DNA of 64,000 bases from Marinibacterium sp050389775 (GCF_050389775.1 NZ_CP177144.1:434001-498000), one strand, 5' to 3'. Positions 33,680 to 42,723 are shown, numbered from the stretch's first letter. The notes: generated from the sequence alone by a model not told the origin. Numbers and translations are program-made.

Positions 33680-35416
33680 ATGCCCAAACGCCGTATCCTT
33701 TCGCTCTGGTTTCCCCGCCTTGGCGCGGACCGTCTCATGCGCGCCGCCCGGGGCACGCTGGACGCGCCGCTGGCCGTGGTCGAGGACCGGGGCAACATGC
33801 AGCTGGTGTCCTCGGTCAATGCGCCGGCCTTTGCCGCGGGCATCCGCCGGGGCCAGCCGGTGCGCGATGCCCATGCCATGTGTGCCGGGCTGCTGACCCG
33901 GGCGCGCAATGCCCCGGCCGAGGCGGCCTTTCTCGGCGCGCTGCGCCGCTGGGCCGGCAAGTTCAGCCCCTGGGTGGCCGAGGAACCGCCCGACGGGCTG
34001 GTCATCGACCTGTCGGGCTGCGCGCATCTCTTTGGCGGCGAAGAGGCGTTGATGGACGTGGTCGAGGCCGATTGCGCCGAGATGGGGCTGACCGTGCGGC
34101 TGGGCCTGGCCGATACGCTGGGCGCGGCCTGGGCGCTGGCGCGGTATGCCGGGGCGGCGCCGGCGTCGGTGCGCTCGGGCGATGCGATCGAACAGGAGGC
34201 CCGGGCGACGCGGGCGCGGGCCTCGCGCCGCAAGCACTGGACCCGGGGCGGGCCGGCGCCGGAGGCCGGGGTCGGAGCATCGGGGCCCGGATCGCGCAAC
34301 GGATCGCGCAACGGATCGCCCCCCGGATCGCGCGCCGGATCGGGCGTCGGGTCGGGGCCCGGACGGGTCGCGCGGATCGCGCCGCCGGGCCAGAGCCACG
34401 GGGCGCTAGGCCCGCTGCCCGTGGCGGCGCTGCGGCTGGATGGCGACACGGCGACCCAGCTGGGCCGGCTGGGCCTGCGGCGGATCGGGGATCTCCTGGG
34501 CCAGCCGCGGGCCGGGCTGGCCCGGCGTTTCGGCACCGGGCTGGTGCTGCGGCTGGACCAGACCATGGGATCGGCGCCCGAGCCGGTCTCGCCCGCCGCT
34601 CCGCCCGACCATTTCGCCGTGCGGATGACCTTTCCCGAGCCGATCGGGCTGGTCGCGGACATGATGGCGGCCATCGACCGGATGCTGCCCCGGCTGGCCG
34701 ACAAGCTGGAGGACAAGGGCCGGGGGATGCGCCGGCTGCGGCTGGAGGCCCATCGCACCGACCAGGCGGCCGAGGTGGTCGAGCTGGGCTTTGCCCGACC
34801 GACCCGGGCGCCGCACCGGATCCGGCCGCTGGTCGAGATGAAGCTGGACGGGATCGACGCGGGTTTTGGCATCGACATGCTGCGGCTGGAGGCGGTGGCG
34901 ACCGAGCCGGTCCACGAAGGCGACCGGACCGGCCACCTGAAGGCCGGCCAGGCCGTGCGCGAGCGGCTGGAGGGCAACAGCGCGCTGGACGACCTGGTGG
35001 CCCGGCTGGGCGCGCGGGTCGGGCTGGAGGCGATCACCCGGCTGCACCCGGTGTCCAGCCATATTCCCGAGAAGACGGCCCAGGTCATGGCCGCGGCCTG
35101 GTCGGCCCCGGCACGCGACTGGCCCGCACCCGACCGGGCGCGGCCGCTGACCCTGTGGCGGCCCGAGCCGGTGACGGCGCCCGACCGGCCGGACCTGCCC
35201 GAACGGTTCCGCTGGCGCGGCCGGGACCGGGTGCTGGCCGCGGCCAGCGGGCCGGAACGGATCGCGCCGGAATGGTGGCTGGACGAGCCCGACTGGCGCA
35301 GCGGGGTGCGCGACTACTGGGTGGTGACCACGGCGGCTGGCGAGCGGCTGTGGCTGTATTATGCCCATGGCGGGACGATGTCGGCGGGCTGGTTCTGCCA
35401 GGGGGCCTTTGCCTGA
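33680..35416 (+). CDS. imuB: ImuB, Y-family polymerase-like mutasome subunit
   Basis: 578 residues. A Y-family polymerase fold without catalytic acids: the usual DMDAFF and S-x-DE motifs are replaced by LWFPRLGADRL and VIDLSGCAHLFGG, as in known ImuB proteins, which act as the clamp-binding hub that recruits DnaE2. Late landmarks are RFRWRGRDRVLAAASGPERIAPEWW and VRDYWVVTTAAGERLWLYY. Residues about 175-240 are a low-complexity insert (SRNGSRNGSPPGSRAGSG) built on 12-bp repeats near 34295-34350. imuA, normally upstream, is absent; dnaE2 is 10 kb away. SOS control is indicated by the perfect box. Confidence 0.92.
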   Translation: MPKRRILSLWFPRLGADRLMRAARGTLDAPLAVVEDRGNMQLVSSVNAPAFAAGIRRGQPVRDAHAMCAGLLTRARNAPAEAAFLGALRRWAGKFSPWVAEEPPDGLVIDLSGCAHLFGGEEALMDVVEADCAEMGLTVRLGLADTLGAAWALARYAGAAPASVRSGDAIEQEARATRARASRRKHWTRGGPAPEAGVGASGPGSRNGSRNGSPPGSRAGSGVGSGPGRVARIAPPGQSHGALGPLPVAALRLDGDTATQLGRLGLRRIGDLLGQPRAGLARRFGTGLVLRLDQTMGSAPEPVSPAAPPDHFAVRMTFPEPIGLVADMMAAIDRMLPRLADKLEDKGRGMRRLRLEAHRTDQAAEVVELGFARPTRAPHRIRPLVEMKLDGIDAGFGIDMLRLEAVATEPVHEGDRTGHLKAGQAVRERLEGNSALDDLVARLGARVGLEAITRLHPVSSHIPEKTAQVMAAAWSAPARDWPAPDRARPLTLWRPEPVTAPDRPDLPERFRWRGRDRVLAAASGPERIAPEWWLDEPDWRSGVRDYWVVTTAAGERLWLYYAHGGTMSAGWFCQGAFA

Positions 35417-35452
35417 GCGGGGGCCTTGGGTGCCCGTGCAGGGCGGAGAGCA

Positions 35453-35596
35453 CGACGTTACGGAGCGCCCTTGCCGGACCCATCGGGCGACCGGAGGATC
35501 ACGGCGTCACGCAGCGCCCATGCCGGACGCGCGGACGGGCGGAGGGACCGGCGTCACGGGGCGCCCTTGCCGGGCGATCGGGCGGGCGGAGGGGCC
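35453..35596. repeat. Three imperfect 47-49-bp tandem repeats after imuB
   Basis: Units start at 35453, 35502 and 35549, each CGRCGTYACGSRGCGCC followed by a GCCGG core and a GGAGG-like end. Similar in period and position (just after a gene) to the array at 7228. Confidence 0.65.
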
Positions 35597-35602
35597 GGCG
35601 AC

Positions 35603-35628
35603 GGGTATTTGGGCCAAGAAGAAGCAGG
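35603..35628 (+). repeat. A-rich intergenic motif, copy 3
   Basis: Opens GGGTATTTGGGCC and closes AAGAAGAAGCAGG; 40 bases before the methyltransferase start. Confidence 0.6.
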
Positions 35629-35667
35629 GAGGTTGCGCTTTGGACCAAGGCGGGGTTTGCTGGGGCC

Positions 35668-36297
35668 ATGAGTAGCGAAGATCCTGATCTGACCGCCGCC
35701 TATGCCCTGCAGACCCCCGACGACAACCGGGCGCTTTATGCCCGCTGGGCCAGGGATTACGACACCGATTTCGCCGCGGCCGAGGCCTATGCCCTGCCGC
35801 AGGCCACCGCCCGGGCCTTTGTCGGGGCCGGGGGACAGGGCCCCGTGCTGGACGTGGGCGCGGGCACCGGCCTGTGCGGCGTGGCGCTGGCCGAGGCCGG
35901 GTCCGGGCCGGTCGACGGGGTCGACATCTCGGCCCAGATGCTGGAGGTCGCGCGGGACAAGGGTGTCTATCGCGGGCTGATCGAGGCCGATCTCTATGCC
36001 GGGGTGGCCTGCGACGACGGGTGTTATGCCGGGGTGGTGTCGTCGGGCACGTTCACCCATGGCCATGTCGGCCCCGAAGTGCTGGACGAGGTGCTGCGCC
36101 TGGCCGCGCCGGGGGCGGTGCTGGCCCTGGCCATCAACGCGGCGCATTACGAGGCCCATGGCTTTGCCGCCGCGCTCGACCGCCTGGCTCCGCAGATCCG
36201 CGACCTGGACCTACCCGAGGTGCGGATCTATGGCCCGGCGGCCCAGGGCGCGCATCGCGACGACATGGCGCGCATCGCGGTGTTCCGCAAGCGCTAG
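35668..36297 (+). CDS. Class I SAM-dependent methyltransferase
   Basis: 209 residues from MSSEDPDLTAAYALQTPDDN. Motif I VLDVGAGTGLCGVALAE binds S-adenosylmethionine. VDGVDISAQMLEVARDKG is motif II and VVSSGTFTHGHVG the motif IV region. The N-terminal YARWARDYD pattern is common in small-molecule methyltransferases of this group. Substrate unknown. Its stop overlaps that of the convergent MFS gene by four bases. Confidence 0.9.
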   Translation: MSSEDPDLTAAYALQTPDDNRALYARWARDYDTDFAAAEAYALPQATARAFVGAGGQGPVLDVGAGTGLCGVALAEAGSGPVDGVDISAQMLEVARDKGVYRGLIEADLYAGVACDDGCYAGVVSSGTFTHGHVGPEVLDEVLRLAAPGAVLALAINAAHYEAHGFAAALDRLAPQIRDLDLPEVRIYGPAAQGAHRDDMARIAVFRKR

Positions 36298-37571
36298 GCC
36301 TCGACGGGCCGCGCCGCGCCGCCGCGCGGGTGGCGCGCGCGGTAGAGCAGCAGGGCCATGATCGCGACATTGAGGGCGTTCCAGGCGATGCCGTTGACAA
36401 AGGCCAGGCGATAGCTGCCCGACAGGTCGTAGATCCAGCCGCTCATCCAGCCGCCCAGGCCCATGCCGAAGATGGTCATCATGATGACAAAGCCGACCCG
36501 GCGCCCGGCCTCGCGGGCGGGCATGTATTCGCGCACGACAAGAGCATAGGACGGCACGATGCCGCCCTGGCTGAGCCCGAAGACCGTCGAGACGACGTAA
36601 AGCGGGACCAGCCCGTCCCAGGGCAGGTAGAGCACCAGGGCCAGGCCCTGCAGGACCGAGCCGATCAGCAGGGTGCGCACGCCGCCCAGGCGATCGGCCA
36701 CCACGCCCGAGAGCACCCGGCTGACCACCCCGCCGAGCAGCATCAGCGACAGCATCTCGGCGCCGACGGCCGGGCCATAGCCCAGGCCCACGCAATAGGC
36801 CACGATATGGACCTGGGGCATGGCCATGGCCACGCAGCAGGCGATGCCGGCCAGGCCAAGGACCAGCTGCAGGGCGCGGGGCGACAGGCCGACACTGCCC
36901 GCCCGCCCGGCCGCGGCGGCCTCGGCCAGGCCATGGGCCGCGGCGGGCAGCGACCGGCGCAGCAGGAAGGCCATGGGGATGACAACGGCCAGGGTGACCA
37001 GGGCCAGGATGACATAGACCGTCCGCCAGCCGTCTTCGGCCAGGGGCGCGGCCAGGATCGTCGGCCAGAGCGCGCCCGAGAGGTAATTGCTGCTGGCGGC
37101 CAGGCCCACGGCGATGCCCCTGCGGCGCAGGAACCAGTGCGAGATATCGGCCATGAGCGGCCCGAACCCGGCGGCCGATCCGACGCCCAGCAGGACATGG
37201 GCGGCCGACAGGGTGACCAGCCCGGGCGACAGGACGGCCAGGCCATAGGCCAGGGCCGACATCACGGCCGAGGCGATCAGCGACCGGGTGATGCCGATGC
37301 GGTCGACCATCCGGCCGATCAGCAGGTTGCCCAGGCCGAACCCGATCATCGTCAGGGTGAAAGGCACCGAGGCCTCGGCCCGGGTCAGGCCGAATTCGGC
37401 CTCGACGGCGGGCATGATCAGGATGACGGCCCACATGCCCACGTTGGCCACGATTCCGACAGCAATGGTCAGGGCCAGGCGCAGCCAGGAATAGGCGCTG
37501 TCATGGGGCGACGGATCGGGCGACGGATCGGGCGGGGCAGAAAACGGGGCCTGGGGGGAAACGGGACACAT
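36294..37571 (-). CDS. MFS transporter
   Basis: 425 residues with twelve membrane segments. The N-terminal tail is proline/aspartate-rich (PPDPSPDPSPHD, from a short DNA repeat). Loop 2-3 reads GRMVDRIGITRSL, and the second half has the corresponding ADRLGGVRTL. Resembles carriers of the oxalate/formate and monocarboxylate groups (YDLSGSYRLAFVNGIAWNALNVAIM near the end). It lies 62 bases downstream of the GH25 lipoprotein on the same strand. Substrate not deducible. Confidence 0.86.
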   Translation of the reverse strand: MCPVSPQAPFSAPPDPSPDPSPHDSAYSWLRLALTIAVGIVANVGMWAVILIMPAVEAEFGLTRAEASVPFTLTMIGFGLGNLLIGRMVDRIGITRSLIASAVMSALAYGLAVLSPGLVTLSAAHVLLGVGSAAGFGPLMADISHWFLRRRGIAVGLAASSNYLSGALWPTILAAPLAEDGWRTVYVILALVTLAVVIPMAFLLRRSLPAAAHGLAEAAAAGRAGSVGLSPRALQLVLGLAGIACCVAMAMPQVHIVAYCVGLGYGPAVGAEMLSLMLLGGVVSRVLSGVVADRLGGVRTLLIGSVLQGLALVLYLPWDGLVPLYVVSTVFGLSQGGIVPSYALVVREYMPAREAGRRVGFVIMMTIFGMGLGGWMSGWIYDLSGSYRLAFVNGIAWNALNVAIMALLLYRARHPRGGAARPVEA

Positions 37572-37633
37572 CGGCGCACGCTAGTCGCGCCGATGAAGGT
37601 TTCCAAGCCCGGAAACGGGCGGCCGGGCGCGGG

Positions 37634-38461
37634 TCAGCGCGCCCAGGACGAGAAGGCCTCGGCACTGCCCCTGAAGACATTGATGTCCACCGGGCCCGAC
37701 ACGCCGGGCACCGAGCCGGTGCCGGTATATTGCCAGATCAGCCAGGGCTGGCCCGGATAGGTCTGGTGCGGTTCGCCGGCGACCGAGCGCAGCCAGAAAT
37801 CCACCCGGCGCAGGCGGCCGATATAGGTGTCGCGATGGAAATCGATGGCCGTGTAGATCACCGGGCGGCGGCCGTAATGCTGTTCGATCATGCGCACGAA
37901 CCGCTCGGCCTCGGACCGGACGACAGCGGCCGGCGGGCGCTTGGTGCAGGTCGGCGAGAAGGGGTTCCATTCCATGTCCAGCACCGGCGGCAGGGCCTGG
38001 GGATCGCGGGGCACGTTCTCGATGAACCAGCGGGCCTGTTCCTCGGCGGAGCGGCAGAAGTAATAGAAATGGTAGGCTCCGCGCGGGATGCCCGCCCGCC
38101 GGGCGTTGCGCCAGTTTTCCTTGAACCTGGGGTCCAGCAGGTCGGCGCCTTCGGTGGCCTTGATATAGGCAAAGGAAATGCCCGCCCGGCGCACCTGTTG
38201 CCAGTCGATCGTGCCCTGGTAGCGCGCGACGTCGATGCCGTGGATGGCATAGCGGTCGGGCCCGGCGCCGTCCCAGGCATGGGGGGCGTAATCGTCGAAC
38301 CGCCCGGCTTCCAGCGGGCGGCGGCCATCCGACGGCACCGTCTCGACCGGCGCGCGGTTGCCACAGGCCACGATGGCCAGGCCCAGCGTCAGGGCGGCGA
38401 TCCAGCGCCGGCCACGCGGGTTTCGGGGATTGGTTTGCCTGTCGTGCCGCATCACACTCAT
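37634..38461 (-). CDS. Glycoside hydrolase family 25 (lysozyme-like) lipoprotein
   Basis: 275 residues from MSVMRHDRQTN; a start three codons on is also possible. A GGAGG lies 11 bases upstream. Residues 16-36 form a lipoprotein signal ending AIVAC. The GH25 domain begins IHGIDVARYQGTIDWQQV, with IKATEGADLLDPRFKENW and RGAYHFYYF. The catalytic pair is in LDMEWNP. Family members hydrolyse peptidoglycan beta-1,4 bonds between N-acetylmuramate and N-acetylglucosamine; as an outer-membrane-type lipoprotein it would act on the cell's own wall. Confidence 0.9.
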   Translation of the reverse strand: MSVMRHDRQTNPRNPRGRRWIAALTLGLAIVACGNRAPVETVPSDGRRPLEAGRFDDYAPHAWDGAGPDRYAIHGIDVARYQGTIDWQQVRRAGISFAYIKATEGADLLDPRFKENWRNARRAGIPRGAYHFYYFCRSAEEQARWFIENVPRDPQALPPVLDMEWNPFSPTCTKRPPAAVVRSEAERFVRMIEQHYGRRPVIYTAIDFHRDTYIGRLRRVDFWLRSVAGEPHQTYPGQPWLIWQYTGTGSVPGVSGPVDINVFRGSAEAFSSWAR

Positions 38462-38609
38462 ACCCTGCTCACCTCCGGCCGGTTTGCCCGCCTTTGAGGC
38501 AGAGTATAGCGCCCGCGCCGGCATCCGGCCACTGAAACAGCGGCGGATTTGCGCCCGGGCAAGGGCGGGGCTAAGGCTTTTGGACACAAGGGAAAAAGGG
38601 GCAAACCGG

Positions 38610-39500
38610 ATGAACGACCTGCCGGGCCACGGGCGTTTCGACTATGTGCCGATCCGCGGACGGCCGGTCTATGACTGGCCGAACGGGCGGCGGCTAGCGG
38701 TCTATATCGGGCTGAACCTGGAACATTTCGCCTTTGGCGAAGGGCTGGGCGCCGAGCTGGCGCCGGGCGGGCCGCAGCCGGACGTGCTGAACTATGGCTG
38801 GCGCGATTACGGCAACCGGGTCGGGGCCTGGCGGATGCTGGACATGTTCGATGGGCTGGACATGGCCTGCTCGACCCTGGTCAATGCCTCGCTCTACAGC
38901 TATTGCCCTGAATTGGTTCAGGCTTTTTCCGCCCGGGGTGACGAGATCCTGGGCCATGGGCGGACCAATTCGGAACGGCAGGGCGTGATGGACGAGGCCG
39001 GCGAAGCCCGGCTGATCGCCGAGACGACGGATGTGATCACGAGGGCCGAAGGCAAACGGCCCGACGGCTGGCTGGGGCCGTGGATCTCGGAAAGCCGGGC
39101 CACGCCGGACCTGCTGGCCGAGGCGGGCTATTCCTACGTGCTGGATTGGTGCATGGACGACCAGCCGGTTTGGATGAAGACCCGGGCCGGGCGCATTCTG
39201 GCGGTGCCTTATCCGCAGGAAATCAACGACATACCGGCCATCGTCGCGCGCCGGGCCGGGGCGTCGGAATTCGCCGACATGATCGTCGACAATTTCGACG
39301 AGATGCGCGAACAGGCCGATGATGGCCCGCTGGTCATGGGCATCGCGCTGCATCCCTATATCGTCGGACAGCCCTTCCGGTTGCGCCAGCTGCGCCGGGC
39401 GCTGGCCCATATCGCGGCCTGCCGCGACGATATCTGGCTGACCCGGGCCGGCGACATCGCCGCCCATTGCCGGTCGCTGCCCGAAGGCATGGTGCCCTGA
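38610..39500 (+). CDS. Polysaccharide deacetylase-like protein, PuuE/allantoinase-related
   Basis: 296 residues from MNDLPGHGRFDYVPIRGRP. The fold matches the NodB/PuuE group (WPNGRRLAVYIGLNLEHFAFG, YGNRVGAWRMLDMFDGL, GDEILGHGRTNSE, LGPWISESRATPDLLAEAGYSY, ALHPYIVGQPFR). The canonical TFDDG metal triad of true polysaccharide deacetylases is not present, as in metal-independent allantoinase-like members. So hydrolysis of an amide or lactam such as allantoin is as likely as sugar deacetylation. Convergent with LacI-1; no purine genes nearby. Confidence 0.8.
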   Translation: MNDLPGHGRFDYVPIRGRPVYDWPNGRRLAVYIGLNLEHFAFGEGLGAELAPGGPQPDVLNYGWRDYGNRVGAWRMLDMFDGLDMACSTLVNASLYSYCPELVQAFSARGDEILGHGRTNSERQGVMDEAGEARLIAETTDVITRAEGKRPDGWLGPWISESRATPDLLAEAGYSYVLDWCMDDQPVWMKTRAGRILAVPYPQEINDIPAIVARRAGASEFADMIVDNFDEMREQADDGPLVMGIALHPYIVGQPFRLRQLRRALAHIAACRDDIWLTRAGDIAAHCRSLPEGMVP

Positions 39501-39567
39501 GACCGGGACAAGCCCCTGAGAAGCTTAGGCATTTGCAACTGGCTGGAATTTGGCGGCCAGGCGGCGC

Positions 39568-40590
39568 TCATGGCGGCGGCTGAACGCTGTCGGCAGGCAC
39601 CCAGGTCATCGGCCAGATCCGGCCGCGGGGCATGTCGCCCGACCCGGCCGTTGCGATCTGGCGCACGGTTTCGCCCACGGCCTGGCCCAGGGCGCGGATG
39701 TCGAGGCCGAAACAGGCCAGCGACGGGCTGAGAAAGCGCAATTGGGGGTTCTGGCGGAAGCCGATGACCGACAGGTCGCGGCCCGGGGTCAGCCCGGCGG
39801 CCTGCAGGCCGGAATAGACCCCGATGGCCATCAGCTCCTGGCCAAGCAGCACGGCGGTGGGCCGGTCGGCCATGGCCAGCAGCTGTTCGGCCACGGCCAG
39901 CCCGCCGTTCTCGCTGGCCGAGGCGCGCAGCACCAGGGCGTCGTCGAAGGGCAGGCCATGGGCGGCCAGGGCCGCGCGGTAGCCGTCGATATAGACCCGG
40001 GCCAGGTTCACGTCGCGACGCGGGGCGGCGATGGCGATGCGGCGATGACCCAGCCGGGCCAGCTCGGCCACCGACGCCCGGGCCACTCCGTCGAAATCGA
40101 GGTCTATCCAGGGATAATCCCCCGGGGTTTCCGACCGGCCCAGGGCCAGGAAGGGCATGCCGTCCTCGACCAGCAAGGCAATCCGGGCGTCCTGGCGCCG
40201 GGTGGCGGTGATAACCAGGGCATCGACCGACCGGCGGGCGACCTGGCGGCGCAGGAACTCGATCGGGTCGTCGGCCGACCGGCAGGGCAGCAGCACGATA
40301 TCGGGACCCTGGCTGCCCAGGGTTTCCTGCATGGCGTCGATCAGGTGCATGAAGAACGTGTCACCGCCCAGCGTGCTGGCATTGCCGGTTTCCAGCACCA
40401 TGCCGATCGTGTTGGTCCGCCCGTGGCGCAGGCTGCGCCCGGCCTGGTTCGGCCGATAGCCCAGTTCGCGCGCGGCATCCAGCACCCGGCGGCGGGTCTT
40501 TTCGCTGACATCCGGCTTGGCGTTCAGCGCCCGGGACACGGTGCCGATGGACAGGTCGAGATGGCGGGCAAGCGCCTTGATGCCGGTCAC
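39568..40590 (-). CDS. LacI family transcriptional regulator (LacI-1)
   Basis: 340 residues. The N-terminal helix-turn-helix (GIKALARHLDLSIGTVSRALN) and hinge helix (ELGYRPNQAGRSLRHGRTNTIG) are standard. The rest is a periplasmic-binding-protein-like sensor domain for a sugar or related ligand. It is divergent from the dehydrogenase/isomerase pair. The gap between them holds a perfect palindromic operator (40655-40668) and a near-perfect one (40604-40615) 14 bases upstream of its own start, so it probably represses both directions. Confidence 0.93.
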   Translation of the reverse strand: MTGIKALARHLDLSIGTVSRALNAKPDVSEKTRRRVLDAARELGYRPNQAGRSLRHGRTNTIGMVLETGNASTLGGDTFFMHLIDAMQETLGSQGPDIVLLPCRSADDPIEFLRRQVARRSVDALVITATRRQDARIALLVEDGMPFLALGRSETPGDYPWIDLDFDGVARASVAELARLGHRRIAIAAPRRDVNLARVYIDGYRAALAAHGLPFDDALVLRASASENGGLAVAEQLLAMADRPTAVLLGQELMAIGVYSGLQAAGLTPGRDLSVIGFRQNPQLRFLSPSLACFGLDIRALGQAVGETVRQIATAGSGDMPRGRIWPMTWVPADSVQPPP

Positions 40591-40603
40591 TGAGACCTCC
40601 TCC

Positions 40604-40615
40604 GTAAACGTTTCA
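40604..40615. promoter_or_regulatory. LacI-1 operator, imperfect
   Basis: GTAAACGTTTCA: the LacI-family CG-centred dyad with the last bases changed. Placed to block transcription of the lacI-1 gene. Confidence 0.65.
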
Positions 40616-40624
40616 AATTAGGTT

Positions 40625-40654
40625 TTGACACGGAAAAGATTCCTTGGGTAGTGT
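40625..40654 (+). promoter_or_regulatory. Candidate promoter of the dehydrogenase/isomerase operon
   Basis: TTGACA (40625-40630), 18-base spacer, TAGTGT (40649-40654). The perfect operator begins at the next base, an arrangement that would block initiation. Confidence 0.5.
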
Positions 40655-40668
40655 CGTAAACGTTTACG
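40655..40668. promoter_or_regulatory. LacI-1 operator, perfect palindrome
   Basis: CGTAAACGTTTACG, 14 bases, fully self-complementary, with the central CG typical of LacI/PurR-family sites. Confidence 0.8.
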
Positions 40669-40741
40669 GGCGACTCGATGGAGGATCGACCGCCCGGCAG
40701 GAGGACGCCCCGAACGGGGCGATCAGAGGGGGAGGAGCGCC

Positions 40742-41794
40742 ATGCTGCGGGCCGTTATGGTGGGCTGCGGACAGATGTCGAACGGCTGGCTGACAGCCAT
40801 CCGCGAGACACCGGCCCTGGCCGATGGGCTGGAGATAGCCGGGCTGGTCGACCTGGATCCGGCCGTGGCCGCGACCCGGGCGGCCGGGCATGGGCTGACG
40901 GTGCCGACGGGGGCCGACCTGGGTGCCATGCTGGAGAAAGTGCAGCCGGACGTGGTGTTCGACCTGGTGGTGCCGCCGGCCCGCCGGGGCGTTGTCGAAA
41001 CGGCCTTTGCCCATGGCTGCGACGTGCTGTCGGAAAAGCCCATGGCCAACAGCCTGGCCGAGGCCCGCGCCCTGCTGGACCTGGCGCAGCGCCACGGGCG
41101 GCTGCATGCCATCGTGCAGAACCGGCGCCACCTGCCGGGCATCCGCCAGGTGCGGGCGCTGATCGACCGGGGCGACCTGGGCGAGATCACCGGGCTGCAT
41201 GCCGATTTCTTCCTCGGCCCGCGCTTTGGCGGGTTTCGCGAAGAGATGGCGCATGTGCTGCTCCTGGACATGGCCATCCATACCTTCGATGCCGCGCGCT
41301 ACCTGCTGCCCTCCGAACCGGTGGCTGTCTATTGCCAGGAAACCAATCCCAGGGGCTCTTGGTTTGCCCGCGATGCCGCCGCCAACGCCTTGTTCGACTG
41401 CGCCGGCGGCGAGGTCTTTACCTATCGCGGGTCGTGGTGCGCCGAGGGCGCGCCGACCAGCTGGGAAAGCGGTTGGCGCATCACCGGCACGCGGGGCTCC
41501 CTGCTGTGGGACGGCAACCTTGGCCTGACCGGCGCCTGCCGCGACGATGCCGCCCCGGCCGACGGGCTATTCCGCCCGACCCGGCCGATCGTGCCGCCCC
41601 CCGCCCCGGCCCTGGCGGCCGAGGGCCATGCCGGGGTGATCCTGGATTTCATAACCGCCCGCGCCGCGTCGCGGGATCCGCTCTCGGTCAACACCGACAA
41701 CATCCGAAGCCTGGCCATGGTCTTTGCCGCGATCGAGAGCGCGGAAACCGGCCGGCGCGTGGACTTCGGCACAGGACAAGAGGCCATCGCATGA
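40742..41794 (+). CDS. Gfo/Idh/MocA family oxidoreductase
   Basis: 350 residues. N-terminal NAD(P)-binding Rossmann domain (AVMVGCGQMSNGW) and the EKP motif (LSEKPMANSLAEA) of the family; the C-terminal half is the substrate domain, with HIS in MAIHTFDAARYLL. Such enzymes oxidise or reduce sugars, inositols and sugar acids. It is translationally coupled (ATGA) to the isomerase gene that follows, and the pair is under the LacI-1 operator. Together they suggest catabolism of a sugar or cyclitol through a keto intermediate. Confidence 0.92.
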   Translation: MLRAVMVGCGQMSNGWLTAIRETPALADGLEIAGLVDLDPAVAATRAAGHGLTVPTGADLGAMLEKVQPDVVFDLVVPPARRGVVETAFAHGCDVLSEKPMANSLAEARALLDLAQRHGRLHAIVQNRRHLPGIRQVRALIDRGDLGEITGLHADFFLGPRFGGFREEMAHVLLLDMAIHTFDAARYLLPSEPVAVYCQETNPRGSWFARDAAANALFDCAGGEVFTYRGSWCAEGAPTSWESGWRITGTRGSLLWDGNLGLTGACRDDAAPADGLFRPTRPIVPPPAPALAAEGHAGVILDFITARAASRDPLSVNTDNIRSLAMVFAAIESAETGRRVDFGTGQEAIA

Positions 41795-42723
41795 GCAACG
41801 CCGCCACATCCATCCGCATCGGCACCATGGTCAGCGCATCCGGGGGCGAGGCCGCCGACCGGATTGGCGAAATCGCCGACATGGGGTTCGAAAGCTTCGA
41901 GCCGTTCTTCTGGCAGACAACCAACGGCCAGGACCTGGCAGACCTGGGCAAGCGCTGCCGCGAGGCGATCGGCGACCGGGACATCACGATGTCGACCCTG
42001 GGCATGTTCGGCAACCCGCTGTGCGACGAGCCGCTCGACCGCGACACCCTGCAGGGCTGGAAGGATTGCATCGACAACGCCCACCATTTCGGGGCGACCT
42101 GCGTGGCGGGCTTTACCGGCCGCCTGCGCGGCCAACCGCTTGAGGACAGCCTGCCGAAATACCGCGAGGTCTGGTCCGAGCTGGCAAGGCGCGCGGCCGA
42201 CAAGGGGGTAAAGATCGCCTTCGAGAATTGCGCGATGGATGGCAACTGGCAGACCGGCGACTGGAACATCGCGCATAACCCGGATGCCTGGGAGATGATG
42301 TTCAACGAAACGCCCGACGACAACCTGGGCATCGAATGGGAACCCTGCCACCAGCTGGTCTACCTGATCGACCCGCTGCCGCAGATCCGCAAATGGGCCG
42401 ACCGGATCTTTCACGTCCACGGCAAGGACGCGACCGTGCGCTGGGAGGTGATCCGCGAGCACGGGATCTTCGGCAAGCATGATTTCGTCTGGATGCGCAC
42501 CCCGGGCTTTGGTGATTCGAACTGGACCGACATCATCTCGGAACTGCGGCTGGCCGGCTATTCCGGGGCCATCGACATCGAGGGCTGGCACGATCCGGTC
42601 TATCGCGACGCGCTGGAAATGACCGGCCAGATCCATGCGCTGAACCATCTCAAGCGCTGCCGTGGCGGGGATTTCGTCGATGTCTCAGCGGAATACGGCG
42701 GCGGCGATCCGTCGCTGGCCTGA
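41791..42723 (+). CDS. Sugar phosphate isomerase/epimerase family TIM barrel
   Basis: 310 residues. An AP-endonuclease-2-type barrel with metal-binding candidates in KIAFENCAMDG, GIEWEPCHQLVYLID, IFHVHGKDATV and AIDIEGWHDP. The overlap ATGA with the oxidoreductase gene shows co-translation. In known pathways these two families act in sequence on inositols or 3-keto-sugars. The exact substrate cannot be read from the sequence. Confidence 0.9.
   Translation: MSNAATSIRIGTMVSASGGEAADRIGEIADMGFESFEPFFWQTTNGQDLADLGKRCREAIGDRDITMSTLGMFGNPLCDEPLDRDTLQGWKDCIDNAHHFGATCVAGFTGRLRGQPLEDSLPKYREVWSELARRAADKGVKIAFENCAMDGNWQTGDWNIAHNPDAWEMMFNETPDDNLGIEWEPCHQLVYLIDPLPQIRKWADRIFHVHGKDATVRWEVIREHGIFGKHDFVWMRTPGFGDSNWTDIISELRLAGYSGAIDIEGWHDPVYRDALEMTGQIHALNHLKRCRGGDFVDVSAEYGGGDPSLA

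Noticed and set aside
33502..35088. Long open frame antisense to imuB
   Set aside because: Serine/arginine-rich shadow; imuB on the other strand has family motifs and an SOS box.
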